The position numbers were made by a program, and so were the translations under genes. Of a stretch of 18,994 bases of DNA, positions 18,843 to 18,994 are shown piece by piece. The DNA is from an uncultured Mycoplasmatota bacterium (GTDB taxonomy: Bacteria > Bacillota_I > Bacilli_A > Mycoplasmatales > Mycoplasmoidaceae), in contig CATAWQ010000010.1 in NCBI GenBank assembly GCA_949500635.1, positions 1 to 18,994 of the forward strand, written 5' to 3'. Each line of letters starts with the position of its first letter. Within the stretch, counting starts at the first letter, position 1. The notes beneath the pieces were generated by a model, which saw nothing but the letters and a program-made list of their open reading frames with translations, ran no database searches and had not been told where the DNA came from.

Positions 18843-18994
18843 CTATTTCTTTAGTAATTTACTTTGCAAAGTTAATTTACTAATTAAATTCTTTTCTAAT
18901 CCTCATTGTTTTACTAATGCAACACCTTTGTCAACCATTTCTTGACTCATAGTGTATGGATCATGAGCATCTGTTTCAATAATTACTTTAGCTT
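18843..18994 (-). CDS. PHP-domain phosphatase-like protein, C-terminal end (5' part outside window)
   Basis: The last 49 codons of a minus-strand gene, stop at 18845-18843 (TAG). The peptide begins AKVIIETDAHDPYTMSQ, in which TDAH (18974-18963) matches the last metal-binding motif of PHP-domain hydrolases. The arrangement (TDAH near the C terminus, followed by VALVKQWGL) is most like HisJ/HisK-type histidinol phosphatases. A Mollicute is unlikely to make histidine, so a different phosphoester substrate is plausible. PolX-type and DnaE PHP domains are less likely because those lie elsewhere in much longer proteins. One TGA is Trp. The gene ends 142 nt before the MATE start on the same strand. 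Confidence 0.65.
18851..18883 (-). repeat. 33-nt near-perfect palindrome in the 3' end of the PHP gene
   Basis: The core ACTTTGCAAAGT is a perfect 12-nt palindrome, and arms reaching TTAGTAA / TTACTAA extend it with one mismatch and one unpaired base. It lies within the last codons and ends 5 nt before the stop codon on the coding strand. In RNA it would fold into a long hairpin around TTGCAA. No U-run follows directly, so it is not a standard terminator; mRNA 3'-end protection or a protein site are alternatives. Confidence 0.5.

Overview
The window comes from a low-G+C Mollicute of the Mycoplasma type. At least 17 in-frame TGA codons on the plus strand alone (in purM, fumC, the malic enzyme, the lipoprotein, gyrB and galE), and many more in the four complete minus-strand genes, fall where homologues carry Trp or inside otherwise intact reading frames. 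TGA must therefore be read as Trp (translation table 4). TGG is also used. All coordinates here are given under that code. A Mollicute with purine-synthesis genes, BspA-like lipoproteins, fumarase and malic enzyme is not a minimal pathogen of the genitalium type; I cannot name the species from sequence alone.

Plus strand, 1-4000: a compact operon with the end of purF, then purM, fumC and a small NAD(P) malic enzyme. De novo purine synthesis releases fumarate at the PurB steps. Fumarase plus malic enzyme would turn fumarate into malate and then pyruvate, CO2 and NAD(P)H, so the operon looks like a purine pathway with its own by-product disposal.

Plus strand, 4001-5678: a surface region. A promoter with a 20-A homopolymer between its -35-like and -10-like elements drives a BspA-type leucine-rich-repeat lipoprotein. 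This has the architecture of a phase-variable Mycoplasma surface gene. Directly downstream, in the same frame, lies a decayed paralogue full of stop codons.

Plus strand, 5679-11636: yaaA (S4 domain), gyrB, a 71-residue membrane zinc-ribbon protein, gyrA and galE, closely spaced and probably one operon. The yaaA-gyrB-gyrA order is what remains of the replication-origin cluster known from Bacillus; dnaA, dnaN and recF are absent.

Minus strand, 11637-18994: reading leftwards, the 3' end of a PHP-domain phosphatase-like gene, a MATE-family transporter, dnaX, and two half-size ABC exporter subunits that form a clear heterodimeric pair (one degenerate and one canonical ATP site). galE and the last ABC gene converge with no base between their stop codons. 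Three apparent transcription starts (yaaA, dnaX, MATE) share a palindromic TATAAT region a few bases before an ATG without a Shine-Dalgarno sequence, whereas many operon-internal genes have AAAGGAG-like sites.

No tRNA, rRNA, CRISPR array or insertion sequence was seen.
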